Part shown: positions 6,834 to 7,226 of the stretch, in pieces | Numbering within the stretch: the first letter of the stretch is position 1 | How the letters are laid out: each line of letters begins with the position of its first letter | Origin: Cytophagales bacterium | GTDB lineage: Bacteria > Bacteroidota > Bacteroidia > Cytophagales > Cyclobacteriaceae | Reading direction: 5' to 3' | Assembly (NCBI GenBank): GCA_003504855.1 | Contig: DNZD01000244.1 | Coordinates: 1-7,226, forward strand | DNA length: 7,226 nucleotides | Translations under genes and position numbers: made by a program | Notes under the pieces: model-generated | The model's input: the letters and a program-made list of their open reading frames with translations, nothing else | Database searches by the model: none | Told to the model about the DNA's origin: nothing

Positions 6834-7226
6834 ATGGAATTATACCTCGATTCAGCTGATTTAAAAGAAATTGAAGAAGCCTTTAAGCTGGGCTTTCTCG
6901 ACGGCCTTACTACTACGCCTACCTTCATGCACCGGGGTGGTGTCACCGATGTTGACGCCCTCATCGTGAAGTTGAGCAAAATGGTGCCGGTGCTTCAGAT
7001 CGAAGCCCTCGGTAATACGGCCGAAGAAGTGGTTAAAGAAGCCCATCGTCAACTCAAGTTGGGTCTCGATCCGAAGAAGACAGTTTTTAAGATTCCAGTG
7101 TCCCTGGAAGGAGTTCGCGCCTGCCGCATGCTGCGCAATGAAAACCTCCTGGTGAACGTACACCTCGTTTACACCCTTCAGCAGGCCTATATGGCCATGA
7201 AGGCCGGTGCTTCTTATGTATGTCCG
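6834..7226 (+). CDS. Transaldolase / fructose-6-phosphate aldolase-like protein, 3'-truncated by the window edge
   Basis: The first 131 residues of a class I aldolase of the small transaldolase (TalC/MipB/FSA) type, usually about 215-220 residues, so about 60% is visible. MELYLDSADLKEIEEA matches the family's first strand and helix; VFKIPVS holds Lys86, the expected Schiff-base lysine; NVHLVYTLQQAYMAMKAGA matches the strand and helix after it. Transaldolases move a dihydroxyacetone unit between sugar phosphates in the pentose phosphate pathway; the FSA subgroup instead splits or makes fructose-6-phosphate. The usual TTNPS loop reads TTTPT (26-30), changing the Asn at residue 28. The gene follows kdsA by 18 nt without a visible promoter or Shine-Dalgarno. 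A role in feeding pentose phosphates to Kdo synthesis is inferred from position only. Confidence 0.85.
   Translation, partial: MELYLDSADLKEIEEAFKLGFLDGLTTTPTFMHRGGVTDVDALIVKLSKMVPVLQIEALGNTAEEVVKEAHRQLKLGLDPKKTVFKIPVSLEGVRACRMLRNENLLVNVHLVYTLQQAYMAMKAGASYVCP

Overview
The window looks like a chromosomal segment of a Bacteroidota bacterium, probably a Cytophagales or Chitinophagales relative. Three things point there: the perfect TAnnTTTG promoter element (TATCTTTG) upstream of the fourth gene, the form of the topoisomerase IV A subunit, and the near absence of Shine-Dalgarno sequences at most starts. I see seven protein genes, all on the + strand and tightly packed. The first and last run off the window edges. 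I see no RNA genes, insertion sequences, CRISPR arrays or phage genes.

Left block (1-3604): the 3' four-fifths or so of a topoisomerase IV subunit A gene (parC) is followed by a four-helix membrane protein of the bestrophin-like DUF4239 type and by a small secreted OmpA-domain protein. Both junctions are 4-nt ATGA stop/start overlaps, so the three genes are probably one translationally coupled transcript. The parC C-terminal tail is unusual. It is low in complexity, carries two copies of QxSLFGE that resemble sliding-clamp-binding peptides, and contains an A10 run after which all three forward frames stay open.

The 66-bp gap (3605-3670) holds a weak hairpin and a Bacteroidota-type promoter, so a second transcript starts here.

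Right block (3671-7226): kdnA, kdnB and kdsA, followed by a transaldolase-like gene that continues past the edge. KdsA makes Kdo-8-phosphate from arabinose-5-phosphate and PEP. After dephosphorylation, KdnB oxidises C8 of Kdo and KdnA aminates it, giving 8-amino-3,8-dideoxy-manno-octulosonate (Kdo8N), which replaces Kdo in the LPS inner core. The transaldolase may link the unit to pentose/hexose phosphate supply. The block therefore predicts an LPS with an amino-modified Kdo. This pathway was first worked out in Shewanella, so it is rare but not undescribed. The least explained signals are in the parC tail and in the coupling of parC to two envelope genes.
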